DNA from: Motiliproteus sp036964625
GTDB taxonomy: Bacteria > Pseudomonadota > Gammaproteobacteria > Pseudomonadales > Balneatricaceae
Reading direction: 5' to 3'
DNA: 64,000 bases
NCBI GenBank assembly: GCA_036964625.1
Contig: JBALTG010000007.1
Span: 3,694-67,693, forward strand
The stretch's first letter is position 1; every line of letters begins with the position of its first letter. The translations under genes were made by a program, and so were the position numbers. Below, in pieces: positions 37,461 through 47,050 of the stretch. The notes beneath the pieces were generated by a model. The model did not search any database. It worked only from the letters and a program-made list of their open reading frames with translations, and was not told the DNA's origin.

Positions 37461-38315
37461 TTATGCAAAGCCGGACTGAGAGGATACGGCATCGATCAGT
37501 GTCACCACTGCCTTGAGGGGTAGAGCATTGCGATGTTGAATCAATACTGTCGGTATCATTGCCAAGTGGGGTGGTAGTGATTCAATGCAAAGATCCTGTT
37601 GGTATCGGCTATGGGCAATCACCCAGCGCGGTATCAGAGTGCAGCCGAGTCCCACGGCGACACAGCCGAGAATGCCATCCAGGGTGCCGAGTTCCATCAC
37701 CTCGTTTAGCTGATGCCCGCATTCACGCTGCCAGGTAAGTGCTCTGGCGCGGTAGGCGCAGCCCTCGCGGAATAGAATCAGTGCCGGCTGGCTGTCGGTG
37801 TGCTGTTTTGAGCGCACCAGCACCAACTCTTCCCGTAGTAACTCCTGCGCCTGTAGCTCTGGATGATCGACCACGCCGCCAACAAAGGCACAGTCGAGCT
37901 TGTGGTTGAGTACCCGCTCGATCAGTGTTGCCGAGGTATGCGTTTCTACCCGCAGGGTTAAACCCGCATGCAGTTGGCGCAGCGTTTTCAGCGCCGGCGG
38001 CAAACGCAGTGCCGCAAAGGTCTCCATGGTCCCGATCCGGAGTTCGCCGCTCTGCTCGCCTACCTGGCGCACGGCGGCTCCCGCGCGGGATTCCAGTTGC
38101 AGCAGCTGGCGCGAATAATCCAGCAAAACCCGCCCGGAAGGCGCCAGCTCCAACCCCCTGCCTTTGCGGTAGAACAGCTCAGCGCCCAGTTCTTTCTCTA
38201 GCCGTTTAATTCGCGTGGTGACGTTGGACTGAACGGTATTGAGTTTGCGCGACGCAGAAAGGACGCCGCCCTCCTCGACAACGGCCTGAAAGGTGCGTAG
38301 CGACAGTAACTCCAT
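37461..38315 (-). CDS. LysR-type transcriptional regulator
   Basis: 284 residues. N-terminal winged HTH (LRTFQAVVEEGGVLSASRKL, QSNVTTRIKRLEKELGAELF) and a PBP-like effector domain. Divergent from an MFS transporter gene with a 98-bp gap that contains a TCTAT-TGA-ATAGA palindrome, so it most likely controls that transporter and itself. Effector unknown. It resembles the PtrR/GltC-like subgroup in length. Confidence 0.9.
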   Translation of the reverse strand: MELLSLRTFQAVVEEGGVLSASRKLNTVQSNVTTRIKRLEKELGAELFYRKGRGLELAPSGRVLLDYSRQLLQLESRAGAAVRQVGEQSGELRIGTMETFAALRLPPALKTLRQLHAGLTLRVETHTSATLIERVLNHKLDCAFVGGVVDHPELQAQELLREELVLVRSKQHTDSQPALILFREGCAYRARALTWQRECGHQLNEVMELGTLDGILGCVAVGLGCTLIPRWVIAHSRYQQDLCIESLPPHLAMIPTVLIQHRNALPLKAVVTLIDAVSSQSGFA

Positions 38316-38353
38316 TATGTATCTCCAAAACAGAACTGTTTGTTCGTTAATAT

Positions 38354-38366
38354 TCTATTGAATAGA
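38354..38366. promoter_or_regulatory. Candidate LysR operator between regulator and transporter
   Basis: Perfect inverted repeat TCTAT-TGA-ATAGA in the divergent gap, the expected place for a LysR-type binding site. Confidence 0.45.
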
Positions 38367-38413
38367 TAACGGATAGTATTTACCTTCTCCTATAGAGATT
38401 CAAGGGAGAATTT

Positions 38414-39616
38414 ATGAACGATCAAATTCAACGATTCAAGGTGCTGAGCGCCGGAGTACTCAGCTTGGTACTGATGATGGGTATCGCCCGTTTCGCCTAC
38501 ACCCCGCTGTTGCCAATCATGCAGCAGCAGGCCGGTTTGGGGGTGTCTGAGGGGGGCTGGCTGGCGGCGATTAACTATCTGGGCTACCTGTGTGGTGCCC
38601 TGATCGCGGCATTGATCAGCGATCTGGTGATTAAAGATCGTCTCTACCGTATCGGCTTGGTGGTTGCGGTCATCACGACCGCAGGCATGGGGCTGACCGA
38701 CAATTTCTGGCTCTGGTCCGTGCTCCGGTTTTTTGCTGGACTGAGCACCGCCGCGGGCATGCTGCTCGGTTCAGGGCTGATCTTGAACTGGCTGATTCGG
38801 CATAATCATCGCAGCGAACTGGGGATCCATTTCAGTGGCGTGGGTCTGGGCATCGCCTTGTGTGCCATCGCTGTCGAACTGATGAGCCGCTACGTAGATT
38901 GGAGCTCACAGTGGCTGATCCTGACGTTGATTGGTGCGCTGATCCTGATTCCGGCTTGGGCTTGGTTGCCGTCACCCGACACCACAACGGTCCCTAGCAG
39001 CAGCGGGGCGATGGCGGATGCTCCCCCCAGTCGTGCCTTTATGCGGTTGTTTATGATCGCGTATTTCTGCGCAGGGGTTGGTTATGTGATTAGCGCTACC
39101 TTTATTGTCGCCATCGTCGACCAGCTGCCCGGCCTGGAGGGTAAAGGCGCCTGGACCTTTATGGTGGTTGGGCTGGCGGCAGCACCTGCGGCTATTTTAT
39201 GGGATCTGGTCGCACGCCGGTTCGGTAATCTGAACGCCCTGATCTGCGCCAGCGTACTGCAGATTATCGGCATACTGCTGCCGGTGATCGAGCCTAACTT
39301 CACTCTGTCGATGATCGGAGCGATCCTGTTCGGCGGCACCATGGTTGGTATCGTCAGCTTAGTGCTGACCATGGCGGGACGTTATTATCCCACCCGGCCT
39401 GCGAAAATGATGGGCAAGATGACCCTCTCATACGGGGTCGCCCAGATTATCGCCCCGGCAATCACCGGTCTGCTAGCCGAACGCAGCGGCAGCTATAGTG
39501 ATGGTCTTTATCTGGCCGCCACGATGATGGCCGTGGGTACGGTGCTGTTGCTGATGCTCAAGACGCTCGAACGCAGCGAAACCGAGGCCTTGAAACCCAC
39601 TCCAAACAGAGCCTAG
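38414..39616 (+). CDS. YbfB/YjiJ-family MFS transporter
   Basis: 400 residues, twelve hydrophobic helices. N-terminal MGIARFAYTPLLPIMQQQ and GWLAAINYLGYLCGALIAAL are typical of the YbfB/YjiJ subgroup of the major facilitator superfamily. Substrate unknown. A good ribosome site (GGGAGA) lies just upstream of the ATG. Divergent from its probable LysR regulator. Confidence 0.9.
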   Translation: MNDQIQRFKVLSAGVLSLVLMMGIARFAYTPLLPIMQQQAGLGVSEGGWLAAINYLGYLCGALIAALISDLVIKDRLYRIGLVVAVITTAGMGLTDNFWLWSVLRFFAGLSTAAGMLLGSGLILNWLIRHNHRSELGIHFSGVGLGIALCAIAVELMSRYVDWSSQWLILTLIGALILIPAWAWLPSPDTTTVPSSSGAMADAPPSRAFMRLFMIAYFCAGVGYVISATFIVAIVDQLPGLEGKGAWTFMVVGLAAAPAAILWDLVARRFGNLNALICASVLQIIGILLPVIEPNFTLSMIGAILFGGTMVGIVSLVLTMAGRYYPTRPAKMMGKMTLSYGVAQIIAPAITGLLAERSGSYSDGLYLAATMMAVGTVLLLMLKTLERSETEALKPTPNRA

Positions 39617-39651
39617 CATTCTGGCAGCACAAGCAATACCAGGTCGTCTTG

Positions 39652-40422
39652 CTAGTGCCCGAACACCTGCCTGAGCAGGTCGGTGGATCGCGCCAGCGGA
39701 TCGGCGCGGATCTTTTTCTCCTCTTCCGCTAACATCAGAAACAGCCCTACTAACGCTTGGCTGGTGACATGGTTTTCCAGATTCAGATCCATATCTCCCA
39801 CGAGCGGGTATTGGCTGGCCTTTATAACCAACGCTTGGTAGTAGCGGGTGGCGCCGACCTGTTCCAACGCCTCGCTAATGCTGGGTTTGAATACGGCTTC
39901 GAGCTGGGCTGAGGTACGCTCTTGAAAATAGCGGGTGGCCGTATCGTTGCCGCCCTGATAGATTTCACGGGCGTCCTCGATGCTCATCTGTTTGAGGGTC
40001 TCGAGAAAATAGGCGCTGGCCTGCGGGGCTGCCTGCTCGGCCGCACGGTTCATGCTCAATTCGAACTCATCAACCATGCTGCCCATGCCAAATTGACGCA
40101 GCAGTGCGGAGCCTCTATTGATCGCGTCCGGGAGCGGTATCCGGATAGCCGGATTGGCAAAGTAGCCGTCGGTTTTGGAGGCGCTGGCAACCGCCCGCTG
40201 GGTGCCGACTTCCAGCGCTTGTTTGAGGCCTTGCACCAGGGTATCGGTATCGAGATTACTGCTGCTGGTCGGCACCGTGTCGTTGGAGTTTTTGAGTAGT
40301 TCGGGTGCATTTTGCTCCAGCGACTTGAGCAGATCTCCCCAGCCAGCATGAGTCAGTTGGGGGTGGAGAAAAAGTGCCATCGTTAAACTGATGCCCAGGA
40401 TCTCGGAACGACGGATATGCAT
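39652..40422 (-). CDS. DUF4197 domain periplasmic protein
   Basis: 256 residues. Signal peptide ending near LTHA-GWGDL, then the DUF4197 fold: GLKQALEVGTQRAVASASKT, AIRIPLPD, MNRAAEQAAPQA, DAREIYQGGNDTATRYFQER and an end with DLLRQVFG. Widely conserved in gammaproteobacteria but without a known function; no enzyme motif visible. Confidence 0.88.
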   Translation of the reverse strand: MHIRRSEILGISLTMALFLHPQLTHAGWGDLLKSLEQNAPELLKNSNDTVPTSSSNLDTDTLVQGLKQALEVGTQRAVASASKTDGYFANPAIRIPLPDAINRGSALLRQFGMGSMVDEFELSMNRAAEQAAPQASAYFLETLKQMSIEDAREIYQGGNDTATRYFQERTSAQLEAVFKPSISEALEQVGATRYYQALVIKASQYPLVGDMDLNLENHVTSQALVGLFLMLAEEEKKIRADPLARSTDLLRQVFGH

Positions 40423-40466
40423 AACTAGCTCTCCTCAGGGTGCCGCGTGTTCGAGTTACCGCTAGT

Positions 40467-40649
40467 TTAGACTTGATTTTCGTCTGCAGTTTTGTTGAGG
40501 GTGATGCTGAGCGTTTTGGCATCTCCGGCGTACCACTTTTGCACGTAGATTGAACCGATGACAGGGGCGCGCCCCTGTTCGACGATCTCCTTGAAACGAA
40601 CACTGTGTTTGACCTCTTTTTCTAGTTCAAACTTAACGGTGATGGGCAT
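40467..40649 (-). CDS. Small conserved protein of unknown function
   Basis: 60 residues from the ATG at 40649, with AAGGA 7 nt upstream. Product starts MPITVKFELEKEVKHSVRFK and ends in a stretch of alternating polar and hydrophobic residues that suggests a beta fold; GSIYVQKW is probably the core. I recognise it as a recurring short protein in marine gammaproteobacteria but know no role. Transcribed with pfkA (68 bp upstream on the same strand). Confidence 0.65.
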   Translation of the reverse strand: MPITVKFELEKEVKHSVRFKEIVEQGRAPVIGSIYVQKWYAGDAKTLSITLNKTADENQV

Positions 40650-40716
40650 GCATGATTCCTTATAAAGTTGAAACACAGTCTTGGATTGAACAACTGTCAG
40701 GGATAAAAAAAAGTCT

Positions 40717-41715
40717 TTAGCCGCGTAGCTTTCGGGCCAGTTGGAGCATCGCCTGGTCCTCGAATGAGCGTGGCTGAAGAACTTGTTGCAGGGGTACGGC
40801 CGTAAACTCATTGCGTTGCACTGCCAGCATGACGTCGGACATGCCCGCTTGCAGGTGGCTGATTGCCATCGCCCCAAGGCAGGACGCCAGTACCCGGTCG
40901 TGCCCGGTGGGGGCGCCGCCGCGCTGAGTGTGCCCCAGGATGCAGACTCGCGGCTCGTAACCCTGTTCCTCAAGTTTATAGGCGAGTCGCTGGGTACGTC
41001 CGGGCTCTCCTTCGGCAATCACTATGATACTGCTTAAACGGCCGTTAAGGCGGCTTTGATCAAGGCTGTCACAGATGGTCTCGAACGCGATCGGGCTGTT
41101 GGGGATCAATATGAACTCGGCACCGCCTGCGATGCCTGCCTGGGCGGCGATAAAGCCGGAGTTGCGCCCCATCACTTCGACCAGAAACAGGCGGTCGTGG
41201 GAGTTTGCCGTATCCCGGATACGGTCGATCGCATCCAGCGCCGTATTGACCGCCGTATCGAAACCGATGCTGTCTTCGGTACCGGTCATATCGTTGTCGA
41301 TGGTGCCCGGGATGCCGATCACCGCGAAACCGGTCTCCTGTTGAAACAGATGCGCCCCAGTCAGTGAACCATCGCCACCGATCACCACCAGCGCCTCTAT
41401 CGCCATCTCCCGCAGTCGTTCAGCGGCTTTCATCCGTACTGCCGGATAGTGAAACTCGGCGCAGCGATCACTCTTGAGGCAGGTGCCCCCGCGGTGCAGA
41501 ATATTCGCCACCGAGGCGGAGCTGAGCGGTCGAATATCCCCTTCGACCAAGCCACTAAAGCCGTGATAGATGCCGAAAACCTCGATCCCCTCCTCGCTCC
41601 CTGCTCTGACCAACGCACGGATGGCGGCATTCATCCCGGGCGCATCTCCGCCACTGGTGAGTACCGCGATACGGGACAGGTTTTTGATTGAGTTAAGCTT
41701 AGGAAAACGGTACAT
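40717..41715 (-). CDS. pfkA: ATP-dependent 6-phosphofructokinase
   Basis: 332 residues. IAVLTSGGDAPGMNAAIRA, catalytic loop PGTIDNDMTGTEDSIGFDTA, and GGDGSLTGA, where Gly after GGD marks the ATP-using rather than pyrophosphate-using form. RNSGFIAAQAGIAGGAEFIL and LGHTQRGGAPTGHDR complete the substrate and effector sites. Commits fructose 6-phosphate to glycolysis. The following 60-residue gene may be co-transcribed. Confidence 0.95.
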   Translation of the reverse strand: MYRFPKLNSIKNLSRIAVLTSGGDAPGMNAAIRALVRAGSEEGIEVFGIYHGFSGLVEGDIRPLSSASVANILHRGGTCLKSDRCAEFHYPAVRMKAAERLREMAIEALVVIGGDGSLTGAHLFQQETGFAVIGIPGTIDNDMTGTEDSIGFDTAVNTALDAIDRIRDTANSHDRLFLVEVMGRNSGFIAAQAGIAGGAEFILIPNSPIAFETICDSLDQSRLNGRLSSIIVIAEGEPGRTQRLAYKLEEQGYEPRVCILGHTQRGGAPTGHDRVLASCLGAMAISHLQAGMSDVMLAVQRNEFTAVPLQQVLQPRSFEDQAMLQLARKLRG

Positions 41716-41892
41716 AACAACACTCCGAAGCAGATGGCTAAGGTCCGGGCAGCCTCGTTGAAACAGGGTGAAAAAACCAATCCCAGTGTTTTTATACCCT
41801 TAGCCCAGTGTTGTCCAGCATACGCGGGTGGCGGGCTGATTACAGCCGCTTGAGAGGATGTGAATGCAGGTGCGCGGACTCTGCGTGAGCGG

Positions 41893-43161
41893 CTACTGAA
41901 ACAACCCCGCGTACTGACCGTAACCCGCTTGCTGGAGATTTTCGGCCGCAATAAACTTCAACGCCGCGGAGTTGATACAGTAGCGCAGGCCGGTCGGTTT
42001 GGGACCATCGTTGAACAGATGACCCAGATGCGAATCGGCATGTTTGCTGCGCAACTCGTTGCGTGGGAACAACAGTTTATAGTCGGTTTGGGTGACGATA
42101 TAATCGGCTTCCAGCGGCTGATAAAAGCTCGGCCAACCGGTTCCGGAGCGGTACTTGTGGGTCGAAGAGAACAGCGGCTCGCCGCTAACGATATCGACGT
42201 AGATCCCCGCCTGTTTGTTATCCCAGTATTCGTTCTGAAACGGCGCTTCGGTGTCTTCATGCTGGGTAACGCGGTATTGCAGTGCTGTCAGGGTCTGCTT
42301 TAACAGCGCATCCTCGGGTTTACGGTAGGTTCTGGGTTGGCTGGCACTGTCCGTGGCCCTGGCAGTCGTTTGCGTGCTGTCACTAACCAAGCCCGAGGGA
42401 CTGGCGTTGAACGTCGCGGTAGTTGGCATGCTGTCGCTAATGAGGCCCGAATGACTGGCGTTGAACGTTGTAATAGAGGGCAGCTGCAGATCGTTGCCCC
42501 AAGTGGCTTGCAGATACTGGTCTCGACCGGAGTTATAGCGGTAGAGGTGATAGCGGATCGGATTCTTGCTGTAGTAGTCCTGGTGATATTCTTCGGCGGG
42601 CCAGAATTTTTTTAGTCCGATCAGCTCCACCGCCAGTGGTTTATCGTAACGCCCGGTAGCGGCTAGCTGTTTGAGACCCTGTTCGGCGAGCTGTTTTTGC
42701 TCGGCTGAATCGAAGAAGATGGCGGGACGGTACGAGTCCCCCCGATCAACAAACTGGCCCTGGTTATCGGTGGGGTCGATCTGACGCCAGAACGCCTGCA
42801 GCAAGTATTCATAGCTCACCCGGCTCGGGTCATAATCCACCCTGACGACTTCGATATGTCCGGTGGTGCCTGCTGAAACCTGCTTGTAGCTCGGGTTATC
42901 CCGGAAACCGCCGGCATAGCCGGACACTGCATCAGTGACCCCCTCGACCTTTTCAAAGTCAGATTCGGTGCACCAGAAACAGCCCCCGGCAAATACCGCA
43001 GATGCCTGGGTCATATTGGCTGAAGAGGCGGCTGACGGGGTGGCTGACAAGGCGGCGGCCTGACCTACAGAACTATAGAGGCTGCTCAGTGCGAGCAGCA
43101 GCGCTGCCCCTGCGGTCAGTGAGCGGATGTGAATTGAGTGAATCCAGTGTAATGACGGCAT
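41893..43161 (-). CDS. msrAB: Fused peptide methionine sulfoxide reductase MsrA/MsrB
   Basis: 422 residues. N-terminal signal or membrane anchor, then MsrA with catalytic Cys in FAGGCFWCTESDF (about residues 55-225), then a linker containing two copies of an 18-residue segment TFNASxSGLxSDS, then MsrB with GTGWPSFYQP, HLGHLFNDGP and the catalytic Cys in RYCINSAALKF. The zinc-binding CxxC pairs of free MsrB are absent, as in other fusions. Repairs oxidised methionine, probably in the periplasm. Confidence 0.93.
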   Translation of the reverse strand: MPSLHWIHSIHIRSLTAGAALLLALSSLYSSVGQAAALSATPSAASSANMTQASAVFAGGCFWCTESDFEKVEGVTDAVSGYAGGFRDNPSYKQVSAGTTGHIEVVRVDYDPSRVSYEYLLQAFWRQIDPTDNQGQFVDRGDSYRPAIFFDSAEQKQLAEQGLKQLAATGRYDKPLAVELIGLKKFWPAEEYHQDYYSKNPIRYHLYRYNSGRDQYLQATWGNDLQLPSITTFNASHSGLISDSMPTTATFNASPSGLVSDSTQTTARATDSASQPRTYRKPEDALLKQTLTALQYRVTQHEDTEAPFQNEYWDNKQAGIYVDIVSGEPLFSSTHKYRSGTGWPSFYQPLEADYIVTQTDYKLLFPRNELRSKHADSHLGHLFNDGPKPTGLRYCINSAALKFIAAENLQQAGYGQYAGLFQ

Positions 43162-43313
43162 GAGAGGGCCTCGGGTTGCGGTCAGCTAAGCTTGACATAA
43201 TGTGCGATATATCAATAGACGCCCTTTGAAGGAAATGATTTCACCCGTTTGGCTGCAAACAGGAATTATTTTTTGTTAAGGGGTACCAGAGCGAGGGTTA
43301 ACCTCGCGCGCTA

Positions 43314-44756
43314 TCATCCGCGGCTAAAACAGACCCGAACTTCCAGGCCGGTATCGCCCAGGCTGCTCGAGTGCAGACTGAGCTCCGCACCGTGTTGGTC
43401 AACGATCTGCTGGACGATCGACAATCCCAGGCCGCTGCCGGTGATGGTCTGTTCAGCCAGGCGGTAGAAACGTTGCAGCACGTTAGCCCGCTCGTGCTGT
43501 GGGATGCCAGGGCCGGTATCGGCGACGCTCATACAGATCAAACCATCCTGATCGGTGATCCTGACCCTTATCTGGCCCTGTTCCGGGGTATAGCGGATCG
43601 CATTGTCGAGCAGGTTGCGACACAGCATGACCAGGCTAGCGGGATTACCCTCGAGGGTGCAGCGGCTTGGGGCGTCCAGTTCCAACTCCTGTGAACGATC
43701 CAGCGCCAGAGGGGCCAGATCGGCCATCGTCTGGCGCAGCAGTTTGGAAAGATCCAATGACTCCATGGCGTTTTCTGTGGAAAACTCGAGCCGGCTCAGG
43801 GTTAAGAGTTGCTCCACCGCGTGGGTCATGCGATCGACGCCACTGAGAATCTGATCGGGTGCTGATCGGCCCGGACTCATACCTTGTTGTCCTTGCTGAT
43901 CTTGCTGATCTTGCAGAAATAGTTGCTGCTGCAGGTTCTGGGCATGGATGCGAATGGCGGCCAGCGGAGTGCGCAGCTCGTGGGCAGCATCGGCGGTAAA
44001 GCGGCGTTCGCGGTCGAGTGCTTGCTGGAGACGGGCGAGCAGGGCGTTGACGGCATCCACGACGTTATGGATTTCGACGGGGACCTGGTTGCTATCCAGC
44101 GGTTCCATATGGTCGGGGTTACGCGTCGCCAGCTGATCGGACACACGCCGCAGCGGGCTGAGTCCGCGGCGGACCACCAGACCGATCAGTAGCCCGAGTA
44201 ACGGGATCATCAGCAGCAGCGGTAGCAGGGCGTTTTCGACAATCTCCCCGGTCAGTTCGTCACGGACATCACTGCGCTGGGCTACTTTAATCCACAGATT
44301 CAACTCCGGATCGTGCAGGGTAAAGCTGCGCCAGTGGTAGTCATCCAGCTGTTCACTGGCGTATCCGGGTACGGTTGAGAAACTCAGGGTGCTGGCCTGG
44401 CTCTGACTGCTGAGCAGCTCATCGCCATGCTCATTCCAGACCACGAACGCCAGCTTGGTCTCATATTTGTGCCCAAGCAGGCTGGCCTCGTCGTTCTCTG
44501 TTGTATCGCTGGTCTCTGGCTGCTCATCAATAAAGGAGCGGTATTGCAGCGCGTCTTTGAACTGGGACAGGTGGGTGCGCTTGAGTTGGGATTCGAGCAT
44601 GCTTTGCAGCACCCTTGCCATCTGTGCCAGTTCGGCGTCGAACAGTTCCTCAACCTCGTGGGTCGTATCGCGGTTGATCCACAGTGACGCGACCAGGGTG
44701 ACACCGAGGACGGTGGCGAGCAGGCTGATCAGCAGGAAACGGCTGATGGAGTTCAT
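43314..44756 (-). CDS. QseC-like sensor histidine kinase
   Basis: 480 residues. Two membrane helices (about 7-27 and 160-185), a periplasmic region with GHKYETKLAFVVWNEHGDEL, HAMP, DHp with His in TADAAHELRTPLAAIRIHA, and HATPase_c with NLLDNAIRYTP, DTGPGIP and GSGLGLSIVQQI. QseC/PmrB/TctE type. An in-frame 9-bp repeat gives QDQQDQQ just after the DHp His. It overlaps its regulator by 4 bp and ends a seven-gene run. Confidence 0.92.
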   Translation of the reverse strand: MNSISRFLLISLLATVLGVTLVASLWINRDTTHEVEELFDAELAQMARVLQSMLESQLKRTHLSQFKDALQYRSFIDEQPETSDTTENDEASLLGHKYETKLAFVVWNEHGDELLSSQSQASTLSFSTVPGYASEQLDDYHWRSFTLHDPELNLWIKVAQRSDVRDELTGEIVENALLPLLLMIPLLGLLIGLVVRRGLSPLRRVSDQLATRNPDHMEPLDSNQVPVEIHNVVDAVNALLARLQQALDRERRFTADAAHELRTPLAAIRIHAQNLQQQLFLQDQQDQQGQQGMSPGRSAPDQILSGVDRMTHAVEQLLTLSRLEFSTENAMESLDLSKLLRQTMADLAPLALDRSQELELDAPSRCTLEGNPASLVMLCRNLLDNAIRYTPEQGQIRVRITDQDGLICMSVADTGPGIPQHERANVLQRFYRLAEQTITGSGLGLSIVQQIVDQHGAELSLHSSSLGDTGLEVRVCFSRG

Positions 44757-45421
44757 AGACGCGGCGCTTTTTCGATGCGGTAGCCGACCCCACGCACGGT
44801 CTTAATCAGATCGCTACCGAGTTTTTTCCGCAGGTGATGAATATGGACCTCGACCGCATTGCTTTCTACGTCGTCATTCCAGCCATAGAGCCGTTCACTG
44901 AGTTGATCGCGGGTGAGTACCTGACCCGGATGGTATAGAAACTCCAGCAGTAGGCTGTATTCACGCCGGGATAGATTAACCGCTTCGCCATTGCGATAAA
45001 CTTCACGGCTGGCGGGGTCTACCTCTAAGTCGGCATGGTTCAACTTGGGAGAGCTGATGCCGGAGTTGCGCCTTAGCAACGCTCTGACCCGGGCGCGCAG
45101 TTCGTCCAGATCAAAGGGCTTGATCAGGTAGTCGTCGGCACCCGCGTCCAGCCCGCGTACTCTGTCGGAGACCTGGTCGCGAGCGGTCAGAATCAATACC
45201 GGTAATGCACTTCCCCGCCGACGCAGTTCACTGAGCACCTGCAGACCGTCGATATCGGGTAGACCCAGGTCGAGAATGAGCAGGTCGAATTCGCTGCTGG
45301 CCAAGGCATCCAGGGCGTGCTGGCCGCTACGCAACCAGTCCAGGGTTTCGCCCTGGAGGTTGAATCCCTGCTGAATTCCTTCGCCGAGCAGGGGATCGTC
45401 CTCTATCAGCAGTAGTCTCAA
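44753..45421 (-). CDS. QseB/PmrA-like OmpR-family response regulator
   Basis: 222 residues. Receiver (MRLLLIEDDPLLGEGI, Asp in LLILDLGLPDIDG, Lys in YLIKPFDLDEL) and OmpR winged helix (LSRREYSLLLEFLYHPGQVL, VEVHIHHLRKKLG). Regulators of this class bind CTTAA-N6-CTTAA direct repeats, and one lies upstream of the first gene of this operon (50019-50035). Overlaps the TPR gene by 4 bp and the kinase by 4 bp. Confidence 0.93.
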   Translation of the reverse strand: MRLLLIEDDPLLGEGIQQGFNLQGETLDWLRSGQHALDALASSEFDLLILDLGLPDIDGLQVLSELRRRGSALPVLILTARDQVSDRVRGLDAGADDYLIKPFDLDELRARVRALLRRNSGISSPKLNHADLEVDPASREVYRNGEAVNLSRREYSLLLEFLYHPGQVLTRDQLSERLYGWNDDVESNAVEVHIHHLRKKLGSDLIKTVRGVGYRIEKAPRL

Positions 45422-46125
45422 GATGCTTTGTCTCCAATTTTAGCCAGTAGATCCAGGATCTCCTGGCGGCGTCCTGCATCGGCCAGGGGGCGGTTGGGAC
45501 GGCTGGGTGCCTGCAGGGCTTTGTCGAGTGTTTTGCGGGCTAATATATAGTTTTTTTGATCGACCAGGAAATCAGCATAAAAATAGTTGCTGTCGATACC
45601 GTTCGGATTGATCTGCAAGGCTTTACTCAACAACTGCTGTGCTCTCTTGTCGCTGCCGAAGCTGATAGGCCAGCCGGGGACCTGGTAGTAGAGCGTGCCG
45701 AGGCTAGTGTACGCCGATCCTGAGAGTGCCTCGGGGTTGATCTGCAGAGCCTGTTCGAAACTTTGTTTGGCCCGGTTGACCAGCGATAGTGCCCCCAGCC
45801 CGCCTTTCGCACCGGCGTAGGTGCTGAGGATAATGCCTTGCCAGATCAACACTTCTGGAGAATCAGGGTAGTCCGTCGTGTACTGGCTGGCGGTGTTGCT
45901 CAGCTGTTCCAGGGCGCTTTCCCGTTCGGGTTCGGGGAGCTGGTATTTGATTTTGTCCCAGTGCTGTTGTAGTTGCGCCAGTGCATCCAGGGCACTGCCC
46001 GCTTGGACGCTGACGCTGAAGCTGAAGGCGACCAGGGCCAGCAGGGTGGGTATGAGAGCAAAGATGGATAGGGCGTGGCGGACGTTAGAGCGGATGCGGT
46101 GATGGATACTGCGCTTGAAAATCAT
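45418..46125 (-). CDS. Periplasmic TPR-repeat protein
   Basis: 235 residues. Signal peptide or anchor (ALSIFALIPTLLALVAFSFS), then TPR-like helices (SALEQLSNTASQYTTDYPDS, AKQSFEQALQINPEALSGSA, AQQLLSKALQINPNGIDSNY, ARKTLDKALQAPSRP). No catalytic motif. It is 30 bp after the SDR gene and overlaps the response regulator, so it may be a sensory or scaffolding partner of this operon. Confidence 0.82.
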   Translation of the reverse strand: MIFKRSIHHRIRSNVRHALSIFALIPTLLALVAFSFSVSVQAGSALDALAQLQQHWDKIKYQLPEPERESALEQLSNTASQYTTDYPDSPEVLIWQGIILSTYAGAKGGLGALSLVNRAKQSFEQALQINPEALSGSAYTSLGTLYYQVPGWPISFGSDKRAQQLLSKALQINPNGIDSNYFYADFLVDQKNYILARKTLDKALQAPSRPNRPLADAGRRQEILDLLAKIGDKAS

Positions 46126-46155
46126 GGGGCATACCTCGTCAGGTGTCTGAATGGC

Positions 46156-46959
46156 TTAGGAGTTACTGGCGTGCTGCTTGATGATGGCAAGCTGCTTGCC
46201 AATTGAGCTGCTCACCAGGGAGGGGAACAGCGCGTTGAGTTTGACAAACAGCTTTTCCGGCCAGCCCAGAAAACGGCTCGAGGCAGCACTGCTGAGCAGG
46301 GTGACCAGGGCATCTGCAACCTGCGCAGGACTATCGACGGCATTTTTGAGCTGGGCATTGAGCCGGTCGGCGGCCTGCGAGTTGAGCCCCGTTTGCGTTG
46401 CCCGGGGCGCGAAGTATTGCACCTGGATCTGACTGTCGGCGAGTTCGCGTTGCAGCGCCTCGGTGAAGCCGCGCAGCGCAAATTTGCTGGTGCAGTAACT
46501 GACATAGCCGGGATAGCCGATGCTACCGAACGTTGATCCGACATTGATGATCCGCGCGCGGCTGTGCTGCGCCAGGCTGGGTAGCAGGGCATGGGTGAGC
46601 AGCAGGGTAGCGGTCAGGTTGGTATCGATGATGCGCCGGATCTGCGCTTCGCTCTGCGCTTGGAACAGGGTCAGTTGATTGGTCCCCGCCAGGTTGATCA
46701 GGACATTGGGGCTGATTCCTTGCTGCTCAAGATCGGCTAGAAGTTGTTGGGGTTGGTTGGCAGCACAGAGATCGGCGCAAAAACGCCGATGCGGCGTGCT
46801 CGGATGGGGACTGAGACTGTCAAGCAGTTGATCTAGCGCGTCTGGATTCCGGCCCACAGCGAGGATGCGGGCTCCCTGCTGACTGAGTCGCCTGGCGGTT
46901 TCGCTGCCGATGCCACCGCTGGCACCGGTGATCAGGACCTGCATCTGTTCGGGCTTCAT
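46156..46959 (-). CDS. Short-chain dehydrogenase/reductase
   Basis: 267 residues. Rossmann motif TGASGGIGSETARRL, NLAGTNQ (NNAG equivalent), catalytic Ser in INVGSTFGSIGYPG, and the YVSYCTSKFAL Tyr/Lys pair. Probably NADP-dependent. A hydrophobic C-terminal region (KLFVKLNALFPSLVSSSIGK) may associate with membrane. Part of the GNAT-ligase-diiron operon; substrate unknown. Confidence 0.9.
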   Translation of the reverse strand: MKPEQMQVLITGASGGIGSETARRLSQQGARILAVGRNPDALDQLLDSLSPHPSTPHRRFCADLCAANQPQQLLADLEQQGISPNVLINLAGTNQLTLFQAQSEAQIRRIIDTNLTATLLLTHALLPSLAQHSRARIINVGSTFGSIGYPGYVSYCTSKFALRGFTEALQRELADSQIQVQYFAPRATQTGLNSQAADRLNAQLKNAVDSPAQVADALVTLLSSAASSRFLGWPEKLFVKLNALFPSLVSSSIGKQLAIIKQHASNS

Positions 46960-46986
46960 TGGCGTATTCCTGTCGTTTGCGCTGTT

Positions 46987-47022
46987 GTTAATGCGGGAGT
47001 TAATGCAGAAGTTAATGCTGCG
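46987..47022. repeat. Three 12-bp repeats in the gap before the SDR gene
   Basis: GTTAATGCGGGA-type units occur three times, with a degenerate fourth, in the 91-bp gap between the diiron-protein stop and the SDR start. Confidence 0.8.
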
Positions 47023-47050
47023 GCTAATCGGTTGAATTTCAGTGTGAACG